From Scolanthus callimorphus (taxonomy: Eukaryota; Cnidaria; Anthozoa; Actiniaria; Edwardsiidae): a stretch of DNA of 64,000 nt. The position numbers were made by a program, and so were the translations under genes. The notes beneath the pieces were generated by a model that worked only from the letters and a program-made list of their open reading frames with translations, did not search any database and had not been told where the DNA came from. Within the stretch, counting starts at the first letter, position 1, and each line of letters opens with the position of its first letter. The stretch spans positions 32,347,492-32,411,491 of the forward strand of contig CM066914.1 in assembly GCA_033964015.1 (NCBI GenBank), in the 5' to 3' direction. Of the stretch, positions 31,192-42,346 are shown piece by piece.

Positions 31192-34100
31192 ATGATGTTA
31201 AGACCACGGTATCCCTGTATTCTGCAAAGTTCTCTTTTTCAAGCTCTGCGATCCATATTGATCTACACACCCAAAGCTAAAACATTGCCATTGTCATTAT
31301 TCCGGAGAGAACTCTTCTCAGCACCATTGCGGATTGGACAATCTTCTGTTCAGTTAGCAACATCTTGCAAAATATGCCGTCTATACAGTCAGAACTGTCG
31401 ACATTTTTGTTGTAAAACTCGAAAGATCGAGCCAGTGAAACAAAGCTTTGAAACTTCGGATCATGTATTCAACCAATCAGAAACTGAGCCAGAGAGTTTT
31501 CATGACAGCTTTTCAGGAACTGCCAAATATGTCCATGGCCATAAGTATTTGTACAGGATCAGCAAAGATGGGTATTTAACCATCAATGACTTGGTGAAGT
31601 TTCTTAAGTTTGAAGGTGCAATGGATATCTGCGTTGTTAAGACCTCTGGTGCAAGGACAGCATATGTTGACTATTTTGTTGTTGTGAGTGGTATGTCAAT
31701 AAGACATCTCAGGGCAATGGCCAAAAATTTGGAACAGTTGGTAAGAAAAATTGAATAGTGAAGTATAATGTCAAAGTATCTTGTCAGCTCCATATCACCC
31801 CAACCTTATCCTGAGCCAGGTTATACAGTGGCAGATCCATATGGAGTTCCGTGGCCGCCAAAATTCAATGCTCGCGTTTTCAACTCAACATTTCTCATTT
31901 TTGCTATGCCTGGGAAATGCAACATTCAACAGAATTCAGCATCGTTTTGAATTTTGCATTGTTTTGAATTCGGCATCGTTTTGAATTTGGCATGGTTGTG
32001 AATTCGGCATGGTTGTGAATTTTGCTTTCATCATCAAATGACCACTGGCCAACAAAATAACAAGTATTGCGGACTCATGTCATGTCCCTCCCCCCGAGGG
32101 GACGTAGTAGTGATGTCGTTCTTTTTCCTTACCGGGGTAGGGTACCACCATTATGCAATCCTCCCAACAAAGTTTTGCTTGTAAATGAGGGAATGGCTAT
32201 ACACTAACACCAATAAGGAGGAAAAAAGTGAGAATAATTTGAATCATTGGCCAGAAGAGCGTTGTAATGTGAAGTAGGTAAGTGACCGCTGCAAATGTAA
32301 AATTCACTTGTGCCTACAAATAGTGTGAGTCCGAGTGAAGTTAGGACTATTTGTTACCTTCCCTGGGAGAGTGCTAACTTAAAAGAGTTCCTATCAGTGA
32401 CAAAAAGATTGTAAACACTACTCTCGGGGGCAAGGGCATGACACAAGTCCGCCATACATGGTATAACTTTCTTGACCAGCGGTCATTTGATGACGTAAGC
32501 ATAATAATTCACAACCATGCCGAATTCACAACCATGCCGAATTCACAGCAATGCCGAATTCATAACCATGCCTAATTCACAGCGATGCCGAATTTAAAAC
32601 CAAGCCGACATCAAACCGAATAAAATGAAAAAAGTTAGAAGTTAAAAGTTAGAGTGCCCAAACAAGGCAAAAAATACAGCAAGATGAATAATAAATGTAC
32701 ATATTTGAATGTCAAATGTGCAGTGATCAATCTTGGATGTTCAACGTTGAATGTTGCATTTTCCAGGCATGGCAATTCGGAATGTCGAGTTGAAAACATG
32801 AGCATTGAATTTTGGCGGGGATGGAACTCCATAGATCCATGGGTGGGTTTGTGGTACCTAGTTTGTATGGCTGATTGTTAGAGATCACTAGTACAGCACC
32901 ACAATTCACCACATGTCCAGATAAAAAATTCTTGTTACCATATATGCATATGGTACATTATTGATCTAAGAAATTTTCCTCCATTTCATGGTCACAGTTC
33001 CGTGGTCTGGAGACCAGGGCTATTGGCAGGCATGGACATGTTACCATTGAAGGGCTTGAAAGTGACCATTGGCTAGCTGTTGATATAGGTAAGTCTCCAC
33101 TGTGCATCAGAAAAGACCCATTACCCACCACAGAGGATGGGGATCAATGCACCTCTTTGTTCCCATAACAATCACCATGTTTTTCATTGGAAATTCCACA
33201 GAGGTACATTCCCTGGCAGGGGGGATGGGTCATTTCTGGAAATTACACAATAGAAGGCCACTGATGTAGAGTATAGAGATATGGGTTTTATGATATGGGT
33301 TTTATGATATGGGTATGGGTTTATGTTCGAGTGGCAAGAACAATATTTTACGAATGAGTGCAGCTAATGAGTAAAATATTGTTTTTGATATGAGAAAATA
33401 AAACTCATATCTTCAAGCCACCATCTAATTTTCTTTATATTATATAGACACAGGGAAAAATTGCTTAACCCATTAATGGTTTTGGTAGCGTTTTTCCATT
33501 AATGTGTGAAAAATGTTAATGGGAAGACCACACTTTGCCATTCATGTTATAGTACATTAATGGAAAAACGCTACCAAAATCATTAATGTTTTTACGCAAT
33601 TTTTTCCTGTGAGACAAACCAGAGAAAAAATTTCCAAATTGATTTCAAAGCACTTTTCTTTGACTGATATCCTCACTAGTGAGGATATGGAAAATATGTC
33701 ACTCAGGTCCCGGATGTAGCTTCGTATGACATCTACGAGTGGTGTATTTCCCACGTCATGGCTGGGCAATTAAACCCTTTGATCCTGCGGTCTCAAAGGG
33801 GGAAAACACTTGTGTCTATATGATAAATGACTTTATTTTTTGAGGGCACGGTAACAAATTCTGCATTCTGATTGGTTCTTAGAGCGTGCTCAATACTTTC
33901 CTATCTTTGACTTAGGTCATGGTAACCATTTGCGCATGCTTGTTTTCATAAAAAAAATCAGAATTTAGAGTTGAAAAAAAAAAGTTATTTTCCGGCTTTA
34001 GGTCAGTCTGTATATAGGGTAAAACTGTGACCTCGACCTTCCAGCCCTCGGCCACAGTTTTCCCTATACGGACCTCCCAGCTGGTAAATAACATATATGG

Positions 34101-37100
34101 CCGGGTCGGGGTAGTAACAACCTAAGTGACTTTTCAGACTGTTTTTCAGTTTTTCGATTTTTGACAAACAAACTGCTGAAACCTTGTTAAAATAGCCTAA
34201 AACTAGCCTTTCTGTATTTTCCCCCAAAAAATCGCTGCAAGAACGCTGTAAAATGGCCTCTAACCAGTGGCTTTATCATATCTATAGTGTGCTTTGAAAA
34301 ATCACATCATTCTGAAACTGAGAGAACGAAAAGTGAACGCTAGAAAACTAGAACGCTTCTCAAATTTTTACTACCAAAAGTCATCAAGTCCAAGTTGTTG
34401 GCGGATATGATGTTTTTTTTTTCAGGAGAATTTGAAAATTGCGTTTTTACGCCATATTAAACAATTCTGGAAAACATCAATTTTGAACTCCATTTTTTAT
34501 GGCAAAAAGGTCAGTTAAAAGTCAAAATCCAACATTCAAAGCAAAATTCCATCTTATTTCATGTAATTTCCTTCACTTATTCCATCCCAATGCCGCAACG
34601 GGCCAAGCAGCAGCCATTTGATTTGGCTTACTAACGCGTTCACATCGTTTCCCCATTTTTCAAGCACAAAGCATTGTGGGTAAAACTGAAAAAAATTGAC
34701 AGCACTTTGGCCCTAATCCCCGGTTTAGATATTTTTGAAGCTATTTGCTCAGCAAATCGCTTCTTAGTCATCTCCCTCGAACTATATGACTATGCGAGTA
34801 CATATGTCACTTCGCGGGAATCGTCCAGCTTGCACTCCATGTTGCTCCTTTTTGTGCATTGATTATACTTCAGTCGCAATAGAATCACGTGTCATGAAGT
34901 TTCTGCCTTTCAAATATTTGAATTTAGCCAATCATAGCCCTACATCACCTTTACCTCCCTTGGTACATCAGTACATCCCCCTGCCACCCCATCCCTTGTA
35001 GCACCACGGCAGCCACTTGTTCGACGTTGGGTATCCTGTGTCTTATTCCTTCTCCCTTCTAAGCTACTTACCTTTGCCAACATATATATAGGCCACATAG
35101 GCCAATCAGTCATCCATGTGGGACGAGAATTTTATTCTTGGAGGTGATGTCAATTGAGCATGCTCTCGGTATCACGTCATACGTGCCCACCATCGTGTAT
35201 TATTTAGGATATTTCCATTACGACAAATAAATAAGTATGCTAAGGTAGTAAAACCTTAACAATATTAAAGTTGCCACTGAGCATGCGCAATATGTTTTCT
35301 TAATTTTATTGCTACAAGAGATCAAATCAAGCCGGAGTGCTTGAAAATATAACCTTTCCTCAGTTTTGTGCTGCATATTTTCAACGTGTGCTGCTTTGTT
35401 CCAGTCACCTAATTTACGAGGTGGATGTTTCCGAGTTTTGTAAGTGATGCGATCGAGTCATGTTATTAATCGAGCGCGGGATCGCGAATTTCGCAAACGC
35501 CGGTCGAAATTGACAAAGAAGTAACTCTAAAAGTACAAGACATAGACAAATATGGATGAAACTGAAAGGGGAAAAAATCTTACAGGTGAGAAATGAGAAA
35601 GAAGTCCAATAAATGAGTTCCAAGATCGAATTCGAGGACGACTTCAAGTATTTAGGTAAAAATACTTAAAGTTGCTCAAGAGTCACGTGACTTTTTCAAA
35701 TGGCCTAATGGTATGATTTTCGCTCTGTAATCTAAAGCCTAGTTTCCGTATAGTCTTATCTGTCGTATCAGTCAACCGTGAAACAAAAGAATAATTCCAA
35801 TTTCCATTGTTTCAGGGTCGACTGATGCGACAGATACGACAGATAAGACTATATGGAAACCAGCCTTAAAGGTCCGGGGTTCGAATCCCGGGAAGACAAG
35901 GCTTGATTTATTTTTTTTGGGCAATCTTCTCATAGGCAAGTATATTTTGTTTTTGTTACCGGACGCGGTGTGATTAAAAAAGTTATTTTTTTATTCCAAA
36001 ATCGATAGGGAAAGGGTAGAACTACCAGACAATAAAGTTGCCAGTGACCATATGCACAATATTTTAATCTTAAACTGAATTTATCACCTGCTTTAATTAA
36101 AACCAAAACAAAATGAAAATTAACACCGCATTGCTTTAACCGGTGACGCCATCTAAACAAGTCTAATCTCTTTTCTCATGATTAGCCCATCCCTGGGGAA
36201 TGCTGGGAGCAAGGTTGTGTGATGGCCGGTCCTGTCACAGTACCGAAGAACATCAGCAAATAGCCTCCCGTACGCACTGCGTACCTATGTTTTTTTATAA
36301 GTGCCAAGTCATTCGCGCCTGTCAACAGGGTGTTGAAGGGGTTCTCCGTGATCCGTGATTCACCCCAAATTTGCTCCGTGACTCGTGAAAACAGGAAAAT
36401 TACTGCCGTGATCCGTGAAATCTCATGCCCTCGTGACCCGTGATTTTACGAATTTCTCTTACGTGACTCGTGATTACAGGCCCAGAGATTCGTGAAACGT
36501 GAAAGCTGGTCATTAGACGGACCATTTGGACCAATATCGAGCTGGCTCATTCTCTCCTGACTGCTTTTTAGGGAATCTGACGTCCTTAAAAATAGATTGT
36601 TGTTTTTTTTGTCGGCTCGCGCTGCGCGCTCGCCATTTACAACATCAAAATGTCTTTTTAAAATTAAGTAAATTTACTATCAGCAAACAGTAAACAAAGT
36701 GTCAGCAATGTCAGGAAGCGCAATTGTTAAACATCATGTTCTCATTTACTCCTGGACTTTCCCCATTCTTGTAACTTATATGTCCAAAATTTGCAGCGCG
36801 CAAAAAAGAGGATACTTGAGTGTAGCATTTAGGAACTAAAACATCGTACTGTGCTTTCTTTAGTCTTGGAAATTTTCTATTATGTTTTTTTCCGTGACTC
36901 CATTTCTTCAGCGTGATTTTTATGTCTCAGAAATAAGAATTTCATTAACCTCGTAGATTGATGTTCAAAATCGCAGCGCGCTTCGCGCGCATCCAGAAAC
37001 ATACAAACAAGGCTCGGTACTGATCCGAACCATCTTCATAGAGCAAAAATTCTGATCTGGATGCTATGAGCAAACCAATTTCGCGAAATGATAAAATAAC

Positions 37101-40100
37101 AGGAGACCTTGAAATCGTACTTTATTGAATTGTGATCAATTGTCGTTTTGATGGCGATATAATTTAAGTGAAATCTCACACCATCAAAAGAAATATCAGG
37201 AAAAAAGATCGAGCACAGTACTTGTATCACTATTATTTACTTAAAACACAACTTGTATAATCGTTTTTAAAATTTTACGTCCGTGATTCGTGAAAAGCGT
37301 TTTCATAACTCCGTGATCCGTGAAATAATGAAAAATCGGTCCGTGATTCGTGATCGCTACCCCCCTTCACCACCCTGTGTCAACTAAATATTGCGCCGAA
37401 TGCATTCTTTTATATTCAAAACCAACCCAAATTGTCTTGACAGTGCTGAAATCCTGCTACAGGACGACCATGGGAGCTTCATAATACTCAAGAGCCATCA
37501 CTTGGCCTGCCAAATTGTTTGTGACTCAATTTTGCTCGTAAAATGGGCTCCCCGCTTGTGTGTTCTTCCACAAGTTGATCACTTCCGGCTTTGTTTGCTT
37601 GATGATGCAAGCAAAGTGGCTCCAGTAGTAGAAAATGACTCGAAAAAAGCACTTATAAAGAGACTTTTGCCGAATCCATGTCTCACTTTCTTGTTTGGCA
37701 AGCGAGTAACGGTTTCACGAGCCCTTAGTCTCCAGAAACAGTGGCATATCTTGTTACCAGGGAGACCTTTTTTCTAATGGAAGAACCTTGCACTACGCCA
37801 TCTCTGGTCCTCTAAATAAGCAAAATTGCAATAAATTCGGGCTCTGAATAAGCGAAATTGCAAGAAATTCGGGCTACAATGCGCCAGGTAGGATGAAAAG
37901 TTCTTTTGAATTTCAAAACAATAGACAAATCTATGCAGTTGTTATAGGTAAAACCATTAGGCTTAGCGCCAGTCTTAGGGTTAGATTTAGCCTTCGGTTA
38001 GATTTAAGTTCGGGCAAGAGCTCTTTGTTCGGGTAAGATTGGGTTTAGGGTTTAGGCTAAGGCCGTTTTACATCGTTCTCGCCGCGATTTTTGGGAAAAA
38101 CTATAGAGAAGTTAGTTTTAGACTATTTTGAACATGATTTGTGCAAAATTTAAAAAAACCGAAAAACAGTCTGAAAAGTCACTTAGCTCGTTATTACCCC
38201 GACCCGGCCATATAATGATCTTTATCATCCAGGAGGTTTTGCTTCAAATAATGTAAAATAAAATGAAATGAATATTTACCCACAATCCAGAAGCAGTTCA
38301 TTCTGTATCGGTGTGGCCACATACCCATTCATGGGAAAAGATGAATTTCCCAGATTTTTCCGGATCATATTACTTTAGCGGGTGTGTGATTGCTGAAGTA
38401 TATCCCAGCATGGTGTAGCTTTAATGTGTTTGTTATCGCTGGAAAACAGTTAAGGGAGCAGTCATTATTTAACAGGAGGGTGGAGATGGTGCTATGTTGA
38501 GTGTTTAAGGTTACTGAGAACCTTCGCGCACCTCCTCGAAAAAAAAATCATACAACTCCTTAGTTTAACCAAAACATGTCAACCTATATATCGTTGGAAA
38601 GCTTATAGAATGGACTAGCGGGCTATGGCAAAAAGAAATCATTTTTTAATAAATATAATTTTTTTAAAGGTTTTATTAAAAATGTTGGTGTGACACTTTC
38701 AAGAGCTACCCCTGCAGAACTGCTTGACCTTGACTCCCAAGTAAAACATTGTTTTAATCCTTAAAAGTGTTTCTCAAAAACTGTGTCTGCGTTTTTTAAA
38801 ATTTTGCTTAGTTCAAAAGTTATGGAATTACGTTTAAATTTCCAAGGTCAAATTTTATAGAATTTTCACGCTCTAAAATTTAACAAATTCATAACTTTTG
38901 AACTAAACAAAATTTTAAAAACGCAGACACGGTTTTTGAGAAACACCTTTAAGGATTAAAACAATGTGTTTCTTGGGAGTCAAAGTCAAGCAGTTCTGCA
39001 GCGATAGCTCTTGAAAATGTCACACTCTAAACGTTTTATAAAACCTTCAAAAAAATTATATTTATTAAAAAGTTACTTCTTTTTGCCATAGCCCGCTAGT
39101 AGTCCATTCTATAAGCTATCCAACGATATATAGGTTGACATGTATGATTTTTTTCCGAGGACGTGCGCGAAGGTTCTCAGTAACCTTTGGTGAAGAATTT
39201 CAGCCACCTTCCTCTTTTTTGTGCTCTAAAATGTACGACTGTTGATTGATGTGTATGATTGTTAACATTTTATTACCCTCCCCAGCAGGAAAAATATAGG
39301 TATTATAGGATTTGCAAATAATAACGTCATATGCCGTGATAATGAAAATACAGTAGCCTTTGTTTCTATTGGATCTGGAGTATGTTGTCATCTGGACAGT
39401 TAGTGAAGTATTTTTATCAATGGCGCCCAAGGTAGGTGAAGGCTCTCCACATGCTAAAAATTTCTTTTTCTCATGCCAACCAGTATGGCATAATGCTGCA
39501 ATACAGGTTTTCCATGAGACTGTACTTTTTTGTGTGTGCTTTTTTACAAAGTGACCTGATGCACTCCTCGATTGACTATATGCATGGTCTTCCAAAAGGT
39601 TGACTTTGTTAGCTAGATAAGCCTTATCTCACACATGTTTGAAACTAGATATCTGAGGCTTTGCAAAAACCTACCAAATGTGCAGGTGTGGCAGACACAA
39701 AACGTTATTTGGGGGACACTGACTAAAATTATAGTTCTTAGTCTTATTTTTCTGCGTTTATATGGCGACTAGATATTGGTTTCTCGCGACTAAAGATTTT
39801 TGAATTGGTCGCCAATGGCACCTAGCGAAAGAAGTTAATGTCGGGCCCTGTTTATGCTTTCCTATCTTTACCACCATTGCTAATCAGGTATTGATCAGTA
39901 TTGCTAATCAGCTATAACTGCTGAGCTGCATTTGCGAGGCAACACACGACAAACACCTTGTGGGATAAAAATGGCTTGTGATGATGGTTTGGGGATGGGC
40001 AAAACGTCTTCACCCGTCTTTGGAGAAACAAAAATGGCAACCAAAACAACGCAAGCATGCAAGCATGATACGTCACCAATGGGCATGACCAAAACCTTCC

Positions 40101-40438
40101 CAGCTGGAAGTGTGTTGTTAACTGTCAAAAGTCGACCCTTAAGCAAAATTTACATGAATTTAACATACTTTAACCAATAGGAAGAAGAAAGTTTTGTATT
40201 AATGTTCCAAAAAAAACTCCTGTACTTATTATTGCATTTGTTGCACTTAGGGAGCATTGTTGTCCACTTCTTTCTTCCTGAGATGCGAGAATTATATGAA
40301 TTGGAGAAGCTCTGGACTTTAGGCCCAAACTATGATGACCAATACAAGGCTATGGTTGAGGAAGACCAGTTCCTCCAGGCAGTTTATCTTGGGAAAGCCA
40401 ACAACACTGAACAAAAAACAAAGGATGACACAATGTGA
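31192..40438 (+). CDS. MALSU1: MALSU1, mitochondrial ribosome-silencing factor (RsfS family)
   Basis: RsfS/DUF143-domain protein of mitochondria that binds uL14m and acts in large-subunit assembly. Exons: 31192-31740, 32998-33088, 40251-40438, with junctions TTG|GTAAGA, CACAG|TTC, ATAG|GTAAGT and TTAG|GGAGC in phase. The RsfS core reads [20 protein letters not shown], then [60 protein letters not shown] and KLWTLG. The ORF is open back to an ATG at 30988. I prefer the ATG at 31192 because [20 protein letters not shown] looks like a mitochondrial presequence and gives about 275 aa, nearer the human 234. No frame break was seen. Intron 2 (7.2 kb) is filled with TIR elements. The gene diverges from DNAJC7 and converges on the acyltransferase. 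Confidence 0.92.
31834..32839. mobile_element. 1-kb fold-back element in MALSU1 intron 1
   Basis: GATCCATATGGAGTTCC, AAAATTCAATGCTCGCG and TTTTCAACTC at the left pair with GAGTTGAAAAC, ATGAGCATTGAATTTT and GGAACTCCATAGATCC at the right. Inner arms are opposing minisatellites: GAATTCGGCATGGTTGTGAA at 31950-32030, and ACAACCATGCCGAATTCACA at 32505-32620. The centre is unique and non-coding. Confidence 0.7.
33471..33589. repeat. Palindrome around ATTAATGG
   Basis: CCATTAATGGTTTTGGTAGC plus GTTTTTCCATTAATG pairs with CATTAATGGAAAAACGCTAC plus CAAAATCATTAATG. A similar but separate hairpin lies at 33984-34092 (GGGTAAAACTGTGACC with GGCCACAGTTTTCCC), just outside the 4.1-kb TIR element. Confidence 0.65.
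35700..35899 (+). repeat. tRNA-Pro-like sequence interrupted by a fold-back MITE
   Basis: TGGCCTAATGGTATGATTTT and CGCTCTG at about 35700-35727 resemble the D-arm and anticodon stem of tRNA-Pro. GGTCCGGGGTTCGAATCCCG at about 35873 is a perfect T-arm with B box. Between them lies the MITE at 35740-35868. This is a pseudo-tRNA or SINE, not a functional tRNA. Confidence 0.55.
35740..35868. mobile_element. Fold-back MITE, copy 2
   Basis: CCTAGTTTCCGTATAGTCTT pairs with AAGACTATATGGAAACCAG. It contains the same GTGAAACAAAAGAATAATTC block as the copy at 9757, in the opposite internal orientation. It splits the tRNA-like sequence. Confidence 0.75.
36326..37377. mobile_element. 1.05-kb TIR element with CCGTGATCCGTGA subterminal repeats
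   Basis: It begins CAGGGTGTTGAAGGGG and ends CCCCCTTCACCACCCTG, flanked by TGTCAA at 36320-36325 and 37378-37383. Just inside both ends are arrays of CCGTGATCCGTGATTC-like words, about ten on the left and about six on the right, with the interior in between. It has no ORF of note. The termini resemble hAT ends, but the visible duplication is six bases, so the superfamily is unassigned. Confidence 0.75.
38506..39188. repeat. 683-bp palindrome in MALSU1 intron 2
   Basis: AAGGTTACTGAGAACCTTCG at the left is the inverse of CGAAGGTTCTCAGTAACCTT at the right, and both arms of about 320 bp match nearly throughout. The left arm includes TTTTTAAAATTTTGCTTAGT, matched in reverse on the right. The axis is near 38848. 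It is non-coding, a fold-back transposon type. Confidence 0.85.
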
Positions 40439-40646
40439 AATCAAAACAACACTTTATCACGAATGACTTACTCAGATTTGCATAATTCTGTGAACTCGCA
40501 CTTCACATTTCTGAGTCTTCTGAGAGCCAAACCGTATTAGGGTTTCCGTCAATCAAACCTTTTAAGAAAGGGCAATGGATTTTTCTCAGTTTTGTTTCCA
40601 TTTTACAGTGGAAAGTTTCATTTTGAAGCCTAGCTAGTGCTTATGC

Positions 40647-40896
40647 TTAAAGGGGCTCTCGCACGCTTGCTGGCCACTTCTCTGATAAGAAAATAGCTCA
40701 AATTGCAATCCAATTCATCCTCTTGATAACAGGTCAAAACAACCTAAAATTGCATTTGTCTAACACTTGAAAGGTTTGTCTATTAATCTGGAGAATTATT
40801 TTGATTACGGGGAAATGTACATGTGTTTTCACGGATACAATTTACCTATTTTAAGTCCACGGTGGACGAATATTAAGCGTGCGAGTGCCCCTTTAA
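40647..40896. mobile_element. piggyBac-like MITE with TTAA target sites, copy 1
   Basis: TTAA then AGGGGCTCTCGCACGCTTGC at the left; GCAAGCGTGCGAG-type complement AAGCGTGCGAGTGCCCCT then TTAA at the right. It is 242 bp between the TTAA tetranucleotides. It lies between the convergent MALSU1 stop and the acyltransferase last exon. A near-identical copy is at 59807-60061. Confidence 0.8.
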
Positions 40897-41040
40897 ACGA
40901 TCTCTCAAAGCCTTCATGAAATCGCCCTGAGAGCTGTTTACTAGATTGACTGATGGAAGCCAAACAGCAATTTGTTCGCAGAATTATGAAAATTGCGGTA
41001 ATGTGAACTTTGTATCAGATAAAAACTGAGCACAGTGATT

Positions 41041-41191
41041 CTATATCAATACAATATCTCTGTCCTGGTTATTGAAGTTCTTCCTATGTTTGTAATAAAG
41101 CTCTAATAGTTTTGTAATGTACAATCTGTGGAGCTTGCCAATGTCTTCATGGTAGGAAACCTCTTGAGGCTAACATCAATGCCTTCCCCAA
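41041..41191 (-). CDS. Last exon of the acyltransferase, one base short
   Basis: The acceptor TTTTCCACAG gives G|TT GGG GAA, reading VGEGIDV, which aligns with VVGEPI in the family. Staying in that frame ends at a stop at 41103 after an unrelated peptide. The frame one base on reads PQEVSYHEDIGKLHRLYITK, then LLELYYKHRKNFNNQDRD, with a stop at 41041, exactly the conserved C-terminus. Family spacing requires a single extra base near GTTAGCC (about 41170). An assembly indel or a truncating allele would both explain it. Confidence 0.8.
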
Positions 41192-42300
41192 CTGTGGAAA
41201 AATACAATAAGAGATTATTTTTACTGTTATATTTTTATTTTTACTGATATATTTGCCCCCCCCCCCCCTCGAATGTAAGCCCAAAAGCGCCCCCCCCCCC
41301 CTAAATCGGCGCCCAAAAAATCAAAGCCCCCCCCATATATTCCCCCCCCCCCCCCGTTAAATAATGACACTCCCTAACTCTAAAAATGAGGCAGTCATCT
41401 GCAAACAGGCGCATGAGTGACTCGATGTTGGTTTCTATGCCATTGTTATACATAAGGAACAATAGGGGGTCTAGAACGGTCCCCTGTGGAACATAAGATG
41501 AGACAGGTACTCATCGGATGTGACGCGCCTTCAAGGACTACTTTTTGTGTGCGCGATGTCAGGAAGCACTTAATCCATCCTTGACGTCACCCTTTATACC
41601 AAACTGTTGATTCTAATTTAAGATACGAGCCTTCAATGAGGCACCTTGACAAAAATCCAATATGATGATGTCCACTTGTTCACGGGCGTCTAGCGCGCTG
41701 GCAAGATCTTTGATGAGAAGTGGAAGTTGGGTTTCACGGCCTCTGCACTTTCTAAAGCCGTGCAGTATAACACACAAAAGTTAGTGCTTCAGTGTCAATG
41801 TGGCCAAATTTATAGAGTATAATACATGGGCGCGCGGGGATATGGAATTTAACTTCGAGTGTTCAAACTTTGATATTTTCACAAGTGAACGCAGCGAATG
41901 AGTGAGATATCAAATTTGAACACGAGAAGATGAATTTAATATCTCCAAGCGCCCATGTATTATATAAACTTTTTGTGAAAAATGTTTTGTGAAAAATTTT
42001 CGCTACAGTGGGCATTATCGTAATTTTTCACATGTGCGAATTACAATATTTCTCAGTGACCGAAATCCTGATAAAACACTATAGTTTATATAATAAATGG
42101 CGATATACAACGTGTCTAGGACTTTACAGGATATGGATGTCAGAGAGACAGGTCTATAATTATCAGGGCAAGATCGATTGCCTCTCTTGAAAATTGTTGG
42201 GTGATGTTAGCAAGGACTAAGCTAATCTAGCTCGATTAGCTTTTGCTCTAATCTTATCCTATTCTCTTTTTTCATGTAAACTTTAAGAGTTAAATAAATC

Positions 42301-42346
<46 letters not shown>

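Larger units (their letters stand above)
34095..38213. mobile_element. 4.1-kb element with about 160-bp inverted termini
   Basis: TATATGGCCGGGTCGGGGTA, AAGTGACTTTTCAGACTG and TTTTTC at 34095 onward are matched in reverse at 38213 back to about 38055 (GAAAAACAGTCTGAAAAGTC, TTACCCCGACCCGGCCATAT). The match continues with interruptions through AAAATAGCCTAAAACTA and its counterpart. TA or TATA flanks are possible. I found no transposase. The interior contains a nested element (36326-37377) and a tRNA-like sequence split by a fold-back. It lies in MALSU1 intron 2. Confidence 0.65.
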
